From Fidelibacterota bacterium 408169 (GTDB taxonomy: Bacteria > Fidelibacterota > Marinisomatia > Marinisomatales > TCS55), in contig NNSG01000005.1 in assembly GCA_002256485.1 (NCBI GenBank), positions 62,001 to 126,000 on the forward strand: a DNA stretch of 64,000 nt, written 5' to 3'. The notes below the pieces were generated by a model. That model did no database searches and was not told the origin of the DNA. It was given only the letters and a program-made list of their open reading frames with translations. Below, piece after piece: positions 22,166 to 31,242 of the stretch (positions are counted from its first letter, which is position 1; each line of letters opens with the position of its first letter). The position numbers and the translations under genes were made by a program.

Positions 22166-24795
22166 TGCAGCATCTCCAAATTTGCGTTCACTTTTTCAAG
22201 TTCGGCTGTCATATCTTCTTGTTTTTCTTTTTCTCTGGTCACCACTTTTTCTGGTGCCCTGCTCATAAATTGTTCATTGGACAGTTTTTTAGAAATTCCC
22301 ATTAAATGTCCGCTAATTTCGTCAGCTCGTTTTTGTAATCGGGCCATTTCCACATCTAAATCTATCAATCCGCCCAATGGAATATACAGTTCATTTTTGC
22401 CTATGACCACCGTTGCTGAATGTTCCGGTTTTTCCTGGTCTTCGCTCGCCATAACTGATGATGTCCGCGTTAGACTTGCTATAATCATGTGATGGGTTTT
22501 TAAAAATTCTGCCATTTCATTATCACATTTTGCAATTAAATCTGATTTTTTTCCCGGTGGAATATTCATACGACTTCGGATTGTGCGAATTCCAGTTATA
22601 ATTTCCTGAAGTAATTCCATCTTCTTTTCTGCAGCACCATCTTTTTTATCCATCTCAATTTCTGGCCATTTATTAATAATAAGATCCGGCTCATCAATAT
22701 TTTTCACATGAGCCCATAATTCCTCAGAAATAAATGGTGCAAAGGGATGTAGAATTGCTAAAATAGTTTTCAGTACTTTAATTGCTACAACCCTTGCAAT
22801 ATCAGCTGTATGACCATCGTTTCCATAAAATCGTGTTTTAGCAATTTCGATATACCAATCACAAAAATCATTCCATGTAAAATCATAAAGCACTTTAGCC
22901 GCCTCATTAAAATGGAATCGATCCAGTTGACGATTATAATTATGAACAGACAATTGCAATTTGCTTAAAATCCAGCGTTCCGGTAAATCCAATTCTTCCT
23001 TGTTTAAATCAATGTCCGGTACATGTCCATCCTCCAAGTTCATTAAGACAAAACGAGATGCATTCCACAGTTTATTCATAAAATTTCGCCCTACTTCCAA
23101 ACGTGTGGATGAAAAAAGGACGTCCGACCCTTGAGGTGCCATGAGCATAGTTCCAAAACGAACAGCGTCCGTTCCGTATTCTTCGAACAGTTCAAAAGGG
23201 TCAGGTGAATTGCCTAATGATTTACTAAACTTTCGACCTGTTTCATCTCGAAGAATTGACGTGAAATACACATCTTTAAACGGTAAGTCATCTTTGAATT
23301 CATAACCAGTCATTATCATCCGAGCGACCCAGAAAAATATAATATCCGGCCCCGTAACTAAAGTATCGGTGGGATAAAAATAATCCAAATCGGAACTATC
23401 TTCCGGCCAGTCATGGACAGCCATGGGCCATAGCCATGAACTTGCCCACGTATCCAGTACATCTTCATCTTGAATCCAATTTTCGGGATCTTTTGGTCCT
23501 TCAACGGACACATACAATTTCTTTGTATCATCCTTATGATACCAAACCGGGATCTGGTGCCCCCACCAGAGCTGACGGCTGATACACCAATCTTTTATAT
23601 TTTCCATCCAATGGTTATAGGTTTTAACCCAATGAGCCGGATGAAAGTTGATTTTGCCGTCAGACACTGCCTGCAGTGCCGGTTTGGCTAATTCACTCAT
23701 TTTCATAAACCACTGTTCAGACATATAAAATTCAATGGGTACATTTCCACGTTCTGAATAACCGACCTTGTTTATATAGTCTTCTGTTTTATGAAGAAAA
23801 TTCTGATTATCTAAATCATTAATTACAGCTTTTCTCGCATCTTCCCTTGAAAGATTTTGGTATGCTTCAGGGACATTTTCATTTAACGATGCATCATCAT
23901 TCATAATATTGATAAATTCTAAATTATGGCGCTCACCCATGGCAAAATCATTTTGATCATGAGCCGGTGTTACTTTTACGCAGCCTGTTCCAAATTCCGG
24001 ATCCACATAATTATCTGCAATGACTGGAATTTCCCGACCCACCAATGGTAGAAGGATCGTTTTATCAACTAAATGTGCAAATCGTTCGTCTTTTGGATGA
24101 ACAGCCACAGCCGTATCCCCCAGCATTGTTTCCGGTCGTGTTGTGGCTACCACCATGTATTCGTCGCTGTCTTTGATTGGATATTTAAAATGCCATAAAT
24201 GACCGTTCACTTCCCGGTGGATAACTTCCTCATCACTAATGGCTGATTTTGAAACCGGACACCAGTTCACCAAGCGGTGACCTTTATAGATTAAACCTTT
24301 TTCGTATAATTTTACAAAAGCGGACAGGACAGCTTTGGAATATCCTTCATCCATGGTAAACCGTTCCCGTTCCCAATCGCATGAGCAACCCAACTTTTTC
24401 AATTGCTGAATGATAATGCCACCGTATTTTTCTTTCCACTTCCAAGCGTGCTCCAAAAATTCCTCTCTTGTGAGGGTGTGTTTGTCAATGCCTTGCTCTT
24501 TGAGCATAGCGACAACTTTTCCTTCGGTAGCTATGGATGCGTGATCAGTTCCTGGAATCCAACAGGCTTCTTTTCCCTCCATGCGTGCTTTTCGAATCAG
24601 GATGTCCTGAATGGTGTTATTGAGTACATGCCCCATTGTGAGCATACCCGTTACATTGGGTGGTGGGATAACAATGGTATACGGATCTTTTTCAGGATTG
24701 ACTTCACCATGAAAATATCCTTTTTCCAGCCAGTGCTGATACCACTTATCTTCAATCGAAGATGGAGAATAAACTTTGTCCAGCTGTACCGTCAT
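22162..24795 (-). CDS. valS: Valyl-tRNA synthetase
   Basis: A class I aminoacyl-tRNA synthetase of 877 aa. The HIGH equivalent is H-V-L-N in T-M-G-H-V-L-N near residue 54, and the KMSKS motif appears as K-F-S-K-S near residue 523. The editing domain motif T-T-R-P-E-T-M-L-G-D-T and V-T-P-A-H-D lies in between, with the anticodon-binding domain and a C-terminal coiled coil (about residues 800-877). Good match for length and order. Starts with ATG at 24793-24795; the next gene overlaps its stop by 4 bp. Confidence 0.97.
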   Translation of the reverse strand: MTVQLDKVYSPSSIEDKWYQHWLEKGYFHGEVNPEKDPYTIVIPPPNVTGMLTMGHVLNNTIQDILIRKARMEGKEACWIPGTDHASIATEGKVVAMLKEQGIDKHTLTREEFLEHAWKWKEKYGGIIIQQLKKLGCSCDWERERFTMDEGYSKAVLSAFVKLYEKGLIYKGHRLVNWCPVSKSAISDEEVIHREVNGHLWHFKYPIKDSDEYMVVATTRPETMLGDTAVAVHPKDERFAHLVDKTILLPLVGREIPVIADNYVDPEFGTGCVKVTPAHDQNDFAMGERHNLEFINIMNDDASLNENVPEAYQNLSREDARKAVINDLDNQNFLHKTEDYINKVGYSERGNVPIEFYMSEQWFMKMSELAKPALQAVSDGKINFHPAHWVKTYNHWMENIKDWCISRQLWWGHQIPVWYHKDDTKKLYVSVEGPKDPENWIQDEDVLDTWASSWLWPMAVHDWPEDSSDLDYFYPTDTLVTGPDIIFFWVARMIMTGYEFKDDLPFKDVYFTSILRDETGRKFSKSLGNSPDPFELFEEYGTDAVRFGTMLMAPQGSDVLFSSTRLEVGRNFMNKLWNASRFVLMNLEDGHVPDIDLNKEELDLPERWILSKLQLSVHNYNRQLDRFHFNEAAKVLYDFTWNDFCDWYIEIAKTRFYGNDGHTADIARVVAIKVLKTILAILHPFAPFISEELWAHVKNIDEPDLIINKWPEIEMDKKDGAAEKKMELLQEIITGIRTIRSRMNIPPGKKSDLIAKCDNEMAEFLKTHHMIIASLTRTSSVMASEDQEKPEHSATVVIGKNELYIPLGGLIDLDVEMARLQKRADEISGHLMGISKKLSNEQFMSRAPEKVVTREKEKQEDMTAELEKVNANLEMLQ

Positions 24796-24817
24796 AAATT
24801 AATTTTCCAACTTTTGC

Positions 24818-24880
24818 TTAGGAGGTTGAAATATTGAATGAATGCCCCATCTTCCATATCCCATCATCCATGTTCCATGT
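24818..24880 (-). repeat. Heptamer repeat between CNBD gene and valS
   Basis: Five exact 7-bp units follow one another: CCCCATC (24845-24851), TTCCATA, TCCCATC, ATCCATG and TTCCATG (ending 24879). A weaker purine-rich arm (AGGTTGA, AATATTG, AATGAAT) precedes them. It lies in the gap between the cyclic-nucleotide-binding gene and valS. Confidence 0.6.
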
Positions 24881-24883
24881 AAG

Positions 24884-25387
24884 TTATCTTTCTAAAATCA
24901 AACTGAATGCTGTGGTCAGTTTTAATACATTTTGATTCGCTTTAACCAAATTACCGCAAAGAGTTCGGCAGAGGTTTTGCATCACTTTATAACCCGTTGT
25001 TGGGTGGGCATCACAAACTTCAAACAATTCTTCTTTCAAGATTTTTGCTAGTTTGCAATCTGATAATGCTTTAACGCTTGCTGTGCGACGGTCCCCTTCA
25101 TTAAACAAGGACATTTCTCCAAAAAGGGGCTTAATTTCGCTGGAAAGTTTAATGATCGCCTTTTCCCGATTATCTGTTTCACTCTTATTCATGGAAAGTG
25201 TCAACGCCTGATTAATTTCAACTTCACCTTCCAAGAGGAGAAAAATGGAATCACCTACATCTCCTTCCACAATAAAACTATTTCCTTCAGATATTTTTAC
25301 TGGAGAAACTTTATCAGCAAATAATTTTATTTCCGAATCATCCAATCCATTAAAAATATTGAATTCTTTTAATGCTCCTACATCCAT
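24884..25387 (-). CDS. Cyclic-nucleotide-binding domain protein
   Basis: A 167-aa protein that is one CNB (Crp-like) domain: F-N-G-L-D-D-S-E-I-K at the start, the beta-roll G-D-V-G-D-S-I-F-L-L-L-E-G-E-V-E-I, and a phosphate-binding cassette-like F-G-E-M-S-L-F-N-E-G-D-R-R-T-A-S-V near residues 90-107. No helix-turn-helix DNA-binding domain follows, so it is not a Crp transcription factor. I chose the ATG at 25385-25387 because GAGG lies 5 nt upstream; a GTG two codons earlier falls inside that signal. The gene begins 7 bp after the K+ channel stop, suggesting a gating partner for it. Confidence 0.85.
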   Translation of the reverse strand: MDVGALKEFNIFNGLDDSEIKLFADKVSPVKISEGNSFIVEGDVGDSIFLLLEGEVEINQALTLSMNKSETDNREKAIIKLSSEIKPLFGEMSLFNEGDRRTASVKALSDCKLAKILKEELFEVCDAHPTTGYKVMQNLCRTLCGNLVKANQNVLKLTTAFSLILER

Positions 25388-25394
25388 ACGCACC

Positions 25395-26519
25395 TCAAGG
25401 TATAATGATGGCTCGCTCGCCGTCTTTAATTATATAATTATTATCAGGATTGATCACCGTAGAAATTTTACTTTCTTCTTGAAGTGAAACACCGCCATCT
25501 TTCAACTTCCGCTCAATAAACGCATCCAAAGCGGAAGAATCGGCCGATAATACTTCTCCGATACCCAGATTTTCTTCTTCAGAAAAAACACCTATAAGTA
25601 ATGACCCATTGTTATTTCTGAAGTGGTCAAACAATTTATCAAATGATTGTCCGACAAATTCGCCGGGGATATCCACACGTTTAAATCGGTTTTCAGATAC
25701 ATTGTCCAGCAAGCGATTCAATGTTTGAGGAATGCCCGGGTCCACAACATGAGATGCAAGCATGTACGCACCAAAATCATCACTAATGACAACCTCATCG
25801 GCATTGGCTCGTTTGATATGAGTCAGGTTATCTCGACTATACAGATAAGCAATCAATCGCTTATTCGGTTCTAATCCCTTAATTGTTAATGTGGCCAAAA
25901 TCGTTTTTTCATCGGGATTATGAATCGTCGCATCTACATCGCTTGGGATTATAATTATTGTGTCTGCATCTTCCAGAGATGCACGTTGAAGAATCTGCTC
26001 ACTCGTGTAATCGCCCGCTACAAAATGTAGATGAATATCCCGATAGCGAGTCTTTAAGCGGGCGACGGACTCTTCATCCAAATCATTGATCAAAACGAGG
26101 TCCTTTCGACGACCTTCTGATAAATACTGAATAGAGTCAATTATTTTATCTGCGTTTCTGTTCCAACCACAAAGAATGATATGATTTTTTACATTTACTT
26201 TTTCCAAACCTTTATCCTCTCTAATTCTTTTAGCAACAAAAATTGACGAAATGACAGCTGTAAACATAGCTGTTAGTGAAATGCCTGCAAACATAACCAA
26301 AACAGCAAATATTCTGCCTTCAGACGTTGATGGTGCATAATCACCATAACCAACAGTCGTCATTGTAACAATTGCCCACCAAAAAGGCGTTTCACCTTCA
26401 GTGATTGCTCCCGTTTCCAGAGACCGCAAAATAAGTCCGCCCAAGATCATGACCATAAAGATGCCCATACCTACTTGGAAGAAACTGTTACGTATCAGTA
26501 ATCGAAACCATCGACGCAT
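25395..26519 (-). CDS. Two-TM potassium channel with RCK (TrkA-N) domain
   Basis: A 374-aa channel subunit of the MthK/Kch type. TM1 lies near residues 15-31, the pore helix and selectivity filter T-V-G-Y-G-D at 55-60, and TM2 at about 70-95. The RCK domain starts N-H-I-I-L-C-G-W-N-R-N-A (about 112-123), a Rossmann nucleotide-binding fold, and a TrkA-C-like region closes the protein. The channel passes K+ under control of a cytoplasmic ligand, probably a nucleotide. It is followed directly by a CNBD gene, so ligand sensing may be shared. Confidence 0.93.
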   Translation of the reverse strand: MRRWFRLLIRNSFFQVGMGIFMVMILGGLILRSLETGAITEGETPFWWAIVTMTTVGYGDYAPSTSEGRIFAVLVMFAGISLTAMFTAVISSIFVAKRIREDKGLEKVNVKNHIILCGWNRNADKIIDSIQYLSEGRRKDLVLINDLDEESVARLKTRYRDIHLHFVAGDYTSEQILQRASLEDADTIIIIPSDVDATIHNPDEKTILATLTIKGLEPNKRLIAYLYSRDNLTHIKRANADEVVISDDFGAYMLASHVVDPGIPQTLNRLLDNVSENRFKRVDIPGEFVGQSFDKLFDHFRNNNGSLLIGVFSEEENLGIGEVLSADSSALDAFIERKLKDGGVSLQEESKISTVINPDNNYIIKDGERAIIIP

Positions 26520-26563
26520 AGTTTAAAATTTAAGCCTGATATGACAAAAATATAAGTGTTGAA

Positions 26564-27973
26564 TCAGATCTTTTCTAAAACACCAACCGTCTCAATATGA
26601 GGCGTATGGGGAAACATATCCACCATTGAGAGTTTCTTAAGCTCATATCCATTTTCCATTAATAATGCCACATCTCGAGCTTGAGTTGTTGGATTACAGG
26701 ATACATATACTAAACGTTGTGCGCCAAATTTTGGCAAAGCACTCACCATATCTTTATGCATGCCAGCTCGTGGAGGATCCACAATTATAATATCAGGATT
26801 TGGCACTTTTTTACGTTTAGACTCTTTTTTGAAAAAGAAATCCAAATTAGCTTTATGAAAGCGTACATTGGTTATCAAATTTGTGATTGCATTCCGCGTG
26901 GCGTCTTCTACAGAAGATGTAATGAGTTCAAACCCATGGACTTCTTTTGCTTTTTGCGCAAGAAAAAGCGAAATAGATCCCGTTCCGCAATAAAGATCGT
27001 ACACAATTTCTTTCCCCGTAAGTTCAGCGCCATCCAATGCGGTCTGATAAAGCTTTGCACCTTGGTTTGTATTCGTCTGAAAAAATGAATTGGCAGAAAT
27101 TTCAAATGTAAGACCACCCATTTTTTCCGTAATGGTCGGATTACCGTATAGAATTGTTTCATATTCTCCAAAGGCTATATCTGCTTTCTTGGTGTTGATA
27201 TTATTGATAATGGATGTGACTTGAGGAAATGTTTCATGGATATGATCAGCCAATGGTTGAATTAATTCCGGGTTTTCATAACTGGTAACCAAGTTTACCA
27301 TCATATCACTTGTATTATGACCAAAGCGCATAACCAAGTGCCGTAGAAATCCATTATGCGTTTTAACATCGTAGGGTTTGAGTTTTAATTCACGCGCTTT
27401 ATCTTTAACAGCATTGAGAATTTCATTTCCCAGCTTCGGTTGAAGGTGACATTCATTAATATTCAAAATTTTATCATATCTTCGGGGTACGTGTAGTCCT
27501 AAAGCAAAACTTCTTTCTGTATCATCGTCTTCATCAGGTAATGTCCAGCGGCGGTTGGAAAAAGAAAATTCCATCTTATTTCGGTAATGATATTGTTCTT
27601 CTGCGGCAATAACATCATCCACAGAAAAATCAGCAATCCCTGCTTGACGCCTGAATAAATCTTCTACCTGCTGTTTTTTCTGGTTCACCTGTTCAGCATA
27701 ATCCAACTGTTGGAAAGTGCAGCCACCGCAAAATGCAAAATGTTCACAGGGAGCTTCAACCTTGAACGATGATTCTTTTATCACCTCTAACGGTCGAGCC
27801 TCGGCAAACCCTTTTCGCTTACGATAAACAAGTGCACGGACTTTTTGCCCGGGAATGGCATTTTTTACAAAAACAACAAAGCCGTCCACTTTGGCAACTC
27901 CCTTTCCGCCATACGCCAATGATTCAATGGTTAATTCGTATTTCTGTCCTTTTTTGACTGTCGGTTCTATCAT
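26564..27973 (-). CDS. rlmD: 23S rRNA (uracil-5-)-methyltransferase, RlmD/RumA family
   Basis: A 469-aa RNA m5U methyltransferase. The N-terminal TRAM domain (about residues 5-65, E-S-L-A-Y-G-G-K-G-V-A) is followed by iron-sulfur Cys residues in C-E-H-F-A-F-C-G-G-C (about 76-85). The C-terminal domain has SAM motif Y-D-L-Y-C-G-T-G-S and the catalytic Y-V-S-C-N-P-T-T-Q-A-R-D. It could be RlmD, RlmCD or a TrmA-like tRNA enzyme; the exact uridine is not decidable from sequence. It stands alone between the channel gene and the purine nucleoside phosphorylase gene. Confidence 0.9.
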   Translation of the reverse strand: MIEPTVKKGQKYELTIESLAYGGKGVAKVDGFVVFVKNAIPGQKVRALVYRKRKGFAEARPLEVIKESSFKVEAPCEHFAFCGGCTFQQLDYAEQVNQKKQQVEDLFRRQAGIADFSVDDVIAAEEQYHYRNKMEFSFSNRRWTLPDEDDDTERSFALGLHVPRRYDKILNINECHLQPKLGNEILNAVKDKARELKLKPYDVKTHNGFLRHLVMRFGHNTSDMMVNLVTSYENPELIQPLADHIHETFPQVTSIINNINTKKADIAFGEYETILYGNPTITEKMGGLTFEISANSFFQTNTNQGAKLYQTALDGAELTGKEIVYDLYCGTGSISLFLAQKAKEVHGFELITSSVEDATRNAITNLITNVRFHKANLDFFFKKESKRKKVPNPDIIIVDPPRAGMHKDMVSALPKFGAQRLVYVSCNPTTQARDVALLMENGYELKKLSMVDMFPHTPHIETVGVLEKI

Positions 27974-28015
27974 GATGCCTTTTTAGTATAAAATGTATTA
28001 TTTGGGGAAATTATT

Positions 28016-28813
28016 TTAAGAATATGATTCTAAAAAGCGAATGAGCAGAGTTTTCAAATCTTGAATACCTTTATCGGCATTTGCCATTGTTAATTCATGG
28101 TTCAATACTTCATCACTCATACCCGCAGCCATATTGGTTATTACAGACAATGCAGCCACTTTCATTCCGGCGTGGCGGGCCAAAATCACTTCCGGAACCG
28201 TGGACATACCCACTGCATCGGCGCCCAACATTTTTGCAGCTAGAATTTCTGCCGGTGTTTCAAAACTGGGACCGCAAAACCATATATAAACACCTTCGTG
28301 AATTTTAATATTTTCATTATCAGCAATTTGATGGAATCTTGATCGCATATCTGAATTGTATGCGTCAGCCATATTCACAAATCGATTATTACTTTCTTCG
28401 CCAAACAATGGATTTACACCTGTAAAATTGATATGATCTGTTAGTGCCATTACACTTCCCGGCTGGGCTTCTTCCATTAAACTCCCGGCGGCATTGGTCA
28501 GAATCAGTGATTCACACCCAAGTTTCGCCAACGTACGAACGGGAATTTTCATTACATCTGCAATACCAGATTCGTAATAATGAGCTCGTCCTTGAAGAAC
28601 GGCTATTTCTGTATGATTAATTTTTCCTAAATGAAGTTTTCCCTCATGCCCGGAAACACCCGCATCTGGAAATCCTTCTAATTCATCATAGGATAATGTA
28701 ACCGGATTTTCCAACACATCTACAAAAGACCCTAAACCAGAACCTAAAATAATTCCAACCTTGGGATTTATTCCTTGGGATTTTGATTGAATATAATCGA
28801 CTATTTTACTCAT
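28016..28813 (-). CDS. Purine nucleoside phosphorylase
   Basis: A 265-aa trimeric-type purine nucleoside phosphorylase. It cleaves purine (deoxy)nucleosides with phosphate to free base and (deoxy)ribose-1-phosphate. Diagnostic motifs are G-I-I-L-G-S-G-L-G-S-F, the phosphate-binding G-R-A-H-Y-Y-E-S-G, L-T-N-A-A-G-S and A-V-G-M-S-T-V-P-E. The start is ATG at 28811-28813, which overlaps the stop of the ALDH-like gene (ATGA); the open frame extends 81 bp further but into that gene. With deoC and the ALDH genes it supplies the deoxyribose route: deoxyribose-1-P, then deoxyribose-5-P, then acetaldehyde and glyceraldehyde-3-P. Confidence 0.94.
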   Translation of the reverse strand: MSKIVDYIQSKSQGINPKVGIILGSGLGSFVDVLENPVTLSYDELEGFPDAGVSGHEGKLHLGKINHTEIAVLQGRAHYYESGIADVMKIPVRTLAKLGCESLILTNAAGSLMEEAQPGSVMALTDHINFTGVNPLFGEESNNRFVNMADAYNSDMRSRFHQIADNENIKIHEGVYIWFCGPSFETPAEILAAKMLGADAVGMSTVPEVILARHAGMKVAALSVITNMAAGMSDEVLNHELTMANADKGIQDLKTLLIRFLESYS

Positions 28814-29673
28814 ACACCTACCGGATGCCATGTTGTTTTCGTTTCTAACGTATTCAAAATTCGATATGGATCCTGTGTATTTTTGTCGAGCCAATTTTCG
28901 TCAGAATAAACAATTGGTCGCTTCACGTTCAAGGCTGCATTTTCCTGAACGAGTTTGATTTCTTCTGTTTCATTCCCGCAATACACAATGGCATTCACAT
29001 CCATGTGAGACGAAAATTGACCAATCAATTCTGATCGATGTCCAGTTAAAATATTCACCACACCACCGGGGACATCTGACGTATGGAGTACTTCTGCAAA
29101 TGTAATTGCACACAAAGGATTTTCTTCTGATGCCAAAACGACAACCGTATTCCCACCAGAAATGATGGGTGCAATAATTGAAACTAATCCAATTAAGGAT
29201 GAGTCATTTGGTGCGATGGCTGAAACCACTCCTGTTGGATCTAGATAGGAAAAATTGAAATAGGGCAGAGCCACAGGATTTACTCTACTAAATATTTGCT
29301 GATATTTATCCGCCCAGCCCGCATAGTATATTAATCTGTCAATGGAATGGTTAATTTCTTTTTCCGCTTCTTTTTTTGAAGAACCCTGGAGAATCAATTC
29401 ATCCAAAAATTGACTGCGTCTGCCTTCCAGCATTTCTCCTATTCTATATAGAATCTGACTGCGATTATATGCTGTTCTCGAAGACCATCCGCATAACGCT
29501 TCTCTCGCGGCAACCACGGCATTTCGAAAATCTTTCCGTGATCCTCGGCAAATATTTACTTGGGTCGATTGTTTTTGATCAATCCATTTGATGTAACGTC
29601 CCGATTCCGTTCTGGGAAATTTTCCGCCAATATACAACTTATATGTTTTTTTAATATCTTCTCGTTTATTCAT
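28810..29673 (-). CDS. Catalytically incomplete ALDH-family protein (ALDH16 C-terminal-type pseudoenzyme)
   Basis: A 287-aa protein that aligns with the N-terminal NAD-binding half of aldehyde dehydrogenases: L-Y-I-G-G-K-F, A-A-R-E-A-L-C-G-W, Y-Y-A-G-W-A-D-K (shared with the neighbouring full ALDH), G-V-V-S-A-I-A-P-N-D and V-P-G-G-V-V-N-I-L-T-G. It then skips the catalytic domain, with no active-site Cys and no E-L-G-G segment, and ends in a short tail (E-T-K-T-T-W-H-P-V-G-V). The open frame begins at TTG 29685, but I place the start at ATG 29673, which has GAGG 6 nt upstream. The reading frame is intact, so this is not a decaying pseudogene. With the neighbour (485 + 287 aa) it resembles a split ALDH16, whose C-terminal domain is also non-catalytic. 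It is coupled to the purine nucleoside phosphorylase gene. Confidence 0.85.
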   Translation of the reverse strand: MNKREDIKKTYKLYIGGKFPRTESGRYIKWIDQKQSTQVNICRGSRKDFRNAVVAAREALCGWSSRTAYNRSQILYRIGEMLEGRRSQFLDELILQGSSKKEAEKEINHSIDRLIYYAGWADKYQQIFSRVNPVALPYFNFSYLDPTGVVSAIAPNDSSLIGLVSIIAPIISGGNTVVVLASEENPLCAITFAEVLHTSDVPGGVVNILTGHRSELIGQFSSHMDVNAIVYCGNETEEIKLVQENAALNVKRPIVYSDENWLDKNTQDPYRILNTLETKTTWHPVGV

Positions 29674-29694
29674 TACATTCCTCAATTGTTATAT

Positions 29695-29779
29695 ATGGAA
29701 TGATGGAATATTGAAAAAACAATATCCCATCTCATTTTTACCATTCATCCAGTAATCCATTGATCCAGCAATCCAATTT
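29695..29779 (-). repeat. Octamer-phased repeat between two ALDH-family genes
   Basis: Four 8-bp units TCCAGTAA, TCCATTGA, TCCAGCAA and TCCAATTT run from 29748 to 29779. An opposing ATGGAATG-like arm lies at 29695-29715. The layout is a G/A-rich arm facing a T/C-rich arm, as in the other spacers, but with an 8-bp period. Confidence 0.55.
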
Positions 29780-29782
29780 TTT

Positions 29783-31240
29783 TTACACCAAGTTAACATA
29801 AGGCATTAATCCTTCTAATCCACCTTCACGACCCATGCCGCTTTCTTTATAACCACCAAACGGTGATGTTGGATCAAATTTATTGAATGTATTCGCCCAT
29901 AATACTCCGGAACGAATCGCTTTGGATACTTGAAATATTTTCGCACCTTTATCTGTCCACACACCGCCGGACAGTCCGTAAGGTGTATTGTTTGCTTTCG
30001 CAATCACTTCATCAACAGTTCTGAATGTTTGAATCGCCAACACAGGACCAAATATTTCTTCCTGCACAATGCGATGAGATTGGCTTACATCTGTAAAAAT
30101 TGTCGGTGCATGCCAATATCCTTTTTCAGGTAAACTACACGATGATTGGTGAATCAAGGCGCCTTCTTTTTGTCCAATATCCACATACATCTTAATTTTA
30201 TCTAATTGCATTTTTGAATTGATTGCACCAATATCTGTATTTTTATCCAGAGGATCACCTACAATTAATGATTCCATCCTGTCTTTTAATTTAGAAATGA
30301 CCGTTTCAGCCACACTTTCTTGAACAAACAGCCGGGAACCAGCACAACAAACGTGTCCTTGATTAAAAAAGATACCATCAACAATTCCTTCAACAGCCTG
30401 ATCTATTGCTGCATCTTCAAAAATAATATTTGCTGCTTTTCCTCCCAGTTCAAGCGTATATTTTTTTCCCGTACCTGCAACTGATTTCATTATCAGTTTC
30501 CCCACATCTGTCGATCCCGTAAAGGCGATTTTATTTATGTCAGGATGTTCAACCAAAGCCTGTCCTGTTTTTCCAGCACCATTAATAATATTCACAACAC
30601 CCGGCGGTAAATCTGCTTCTTGAATTATTTCCGCCAATTTCATAGCTGTTAAGGGTGTTGTTTCAGCTGGTTTTAAAATAACTGTATTCCCCGTCGCCAA
30701 TGCTGGCGCCAATTTCCATGCTGCCATTAATAAAGGGAAATTCCATGGGATTATTTGTCCAGCTACACCGATGGGTTTTGCTTTTTTCCCGGGGAACGCA
30801 TATTCCAGTTTATCCGCCCAGCCAGCATAATAAAAGAAATGAGCTGATACCAATGGAATATCAATATCCCTTGATTCACGAATCGGTTTTCCCCCATCCA
30901 TGGTTTCAATAATAGAAAATTCTCTGGCGCGTTCTTGAATCAAGCGTGCAATACGATAAATATATTTTCCCCTTTCAGCAGGATCCATTTTGGACCAGAC
31001 TTTATCGTATGCGGTCCTAGCCGCTTTGACAGCTTTATCTACATCCGATTGATCCGCTTCTGCTACATCAGCCAATTTTTGTTCATTCGCAGGGTTGATT
31101 GTTTTAAAATATTTTCCCTTTTTCGGTTGTATAAATTTCCCATCGATGAAAAGATCGTTTTTCCTATTAATCTGAATATGATCTGTGCTTTCAGGGGCCG
31201 GACTGTAAAACCAATCTGTTTTTTTTGTTTTTGTCTTCAT
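29783..31240 (-). CDS. NAD(P)-dependent aldehyde dehydrogenase
   Basis: A 485-aa complete ALDH: I-I-P-W-N-F-P motif, nucleotide-binding T-G-S-T-D-V-G, catalytic Glu in T-L-E-L-G-G-K (about residue 265) and catalytic Cys in V-C-C-A-G-S-R (about residue 298). Between deoC and the truncated ALDH, it most likely oxidises the acetaldehyde that DeoC releases from deoxyribose-5-phosphate. DeoC ends 2 bp upstream. The truncated ALDH-like gene follows after a repeat spacer. Specific substrate and cofactor are inferred from context only. Confidence 0.94.
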   Translation of the reverse strand: MKTKTKKTDWFYSPAPESTDHIQINRKNDLFIDGKFIQPKKGKYFKTINPANEQKLADVAEADQSDVDKAVKAARTAYDKVWSKMDPAERGKYIYRIARLIQERAREFSIIETMDGGKPIRESRDIDIPLVSAHFFYYAGWADKLEYAFPGKKAKPIGVAGQIIPWNFPLLMAAWKLAPALATGNTVILKPAETTPLTAMKLAEIIQEADLPPGVVNIINGAGKTGQALVEHPDINKIAFTGSTDVGKLIMKSVAGTGKKYTLELGGKAANIIFEDAAIDQAVEGIVDGIFFNQGHVCCAGSRLFVQESVAETVISKLKDRMESLIVGDPLDKNTDIGAINSKMQLDKIKMYVDIGQKEGALIHQSSCSLPEKGYWHAPTIFTDVSQSHRIVQEEIFGPVLAIQTFRTVDEVIAKANNTPYGLSGGVWTDKGAKIFQVSKAIRSGVLWANTFNKFDPTSPFGGYKESGMGREGGLEGLMPYVNLV

Positions 31241-31242
31241 AT

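Noticed and set aside
28810-29673. Short ALDH-like gene as a decaying pseudogene
   Set aside because: The frame is open with a good Shine-Dalgarno, the C-terminal tail is ordered and the stop overlaps the next start, so it looks maintained. Lack of the catalytic domain matches the second domain of ALDH16.
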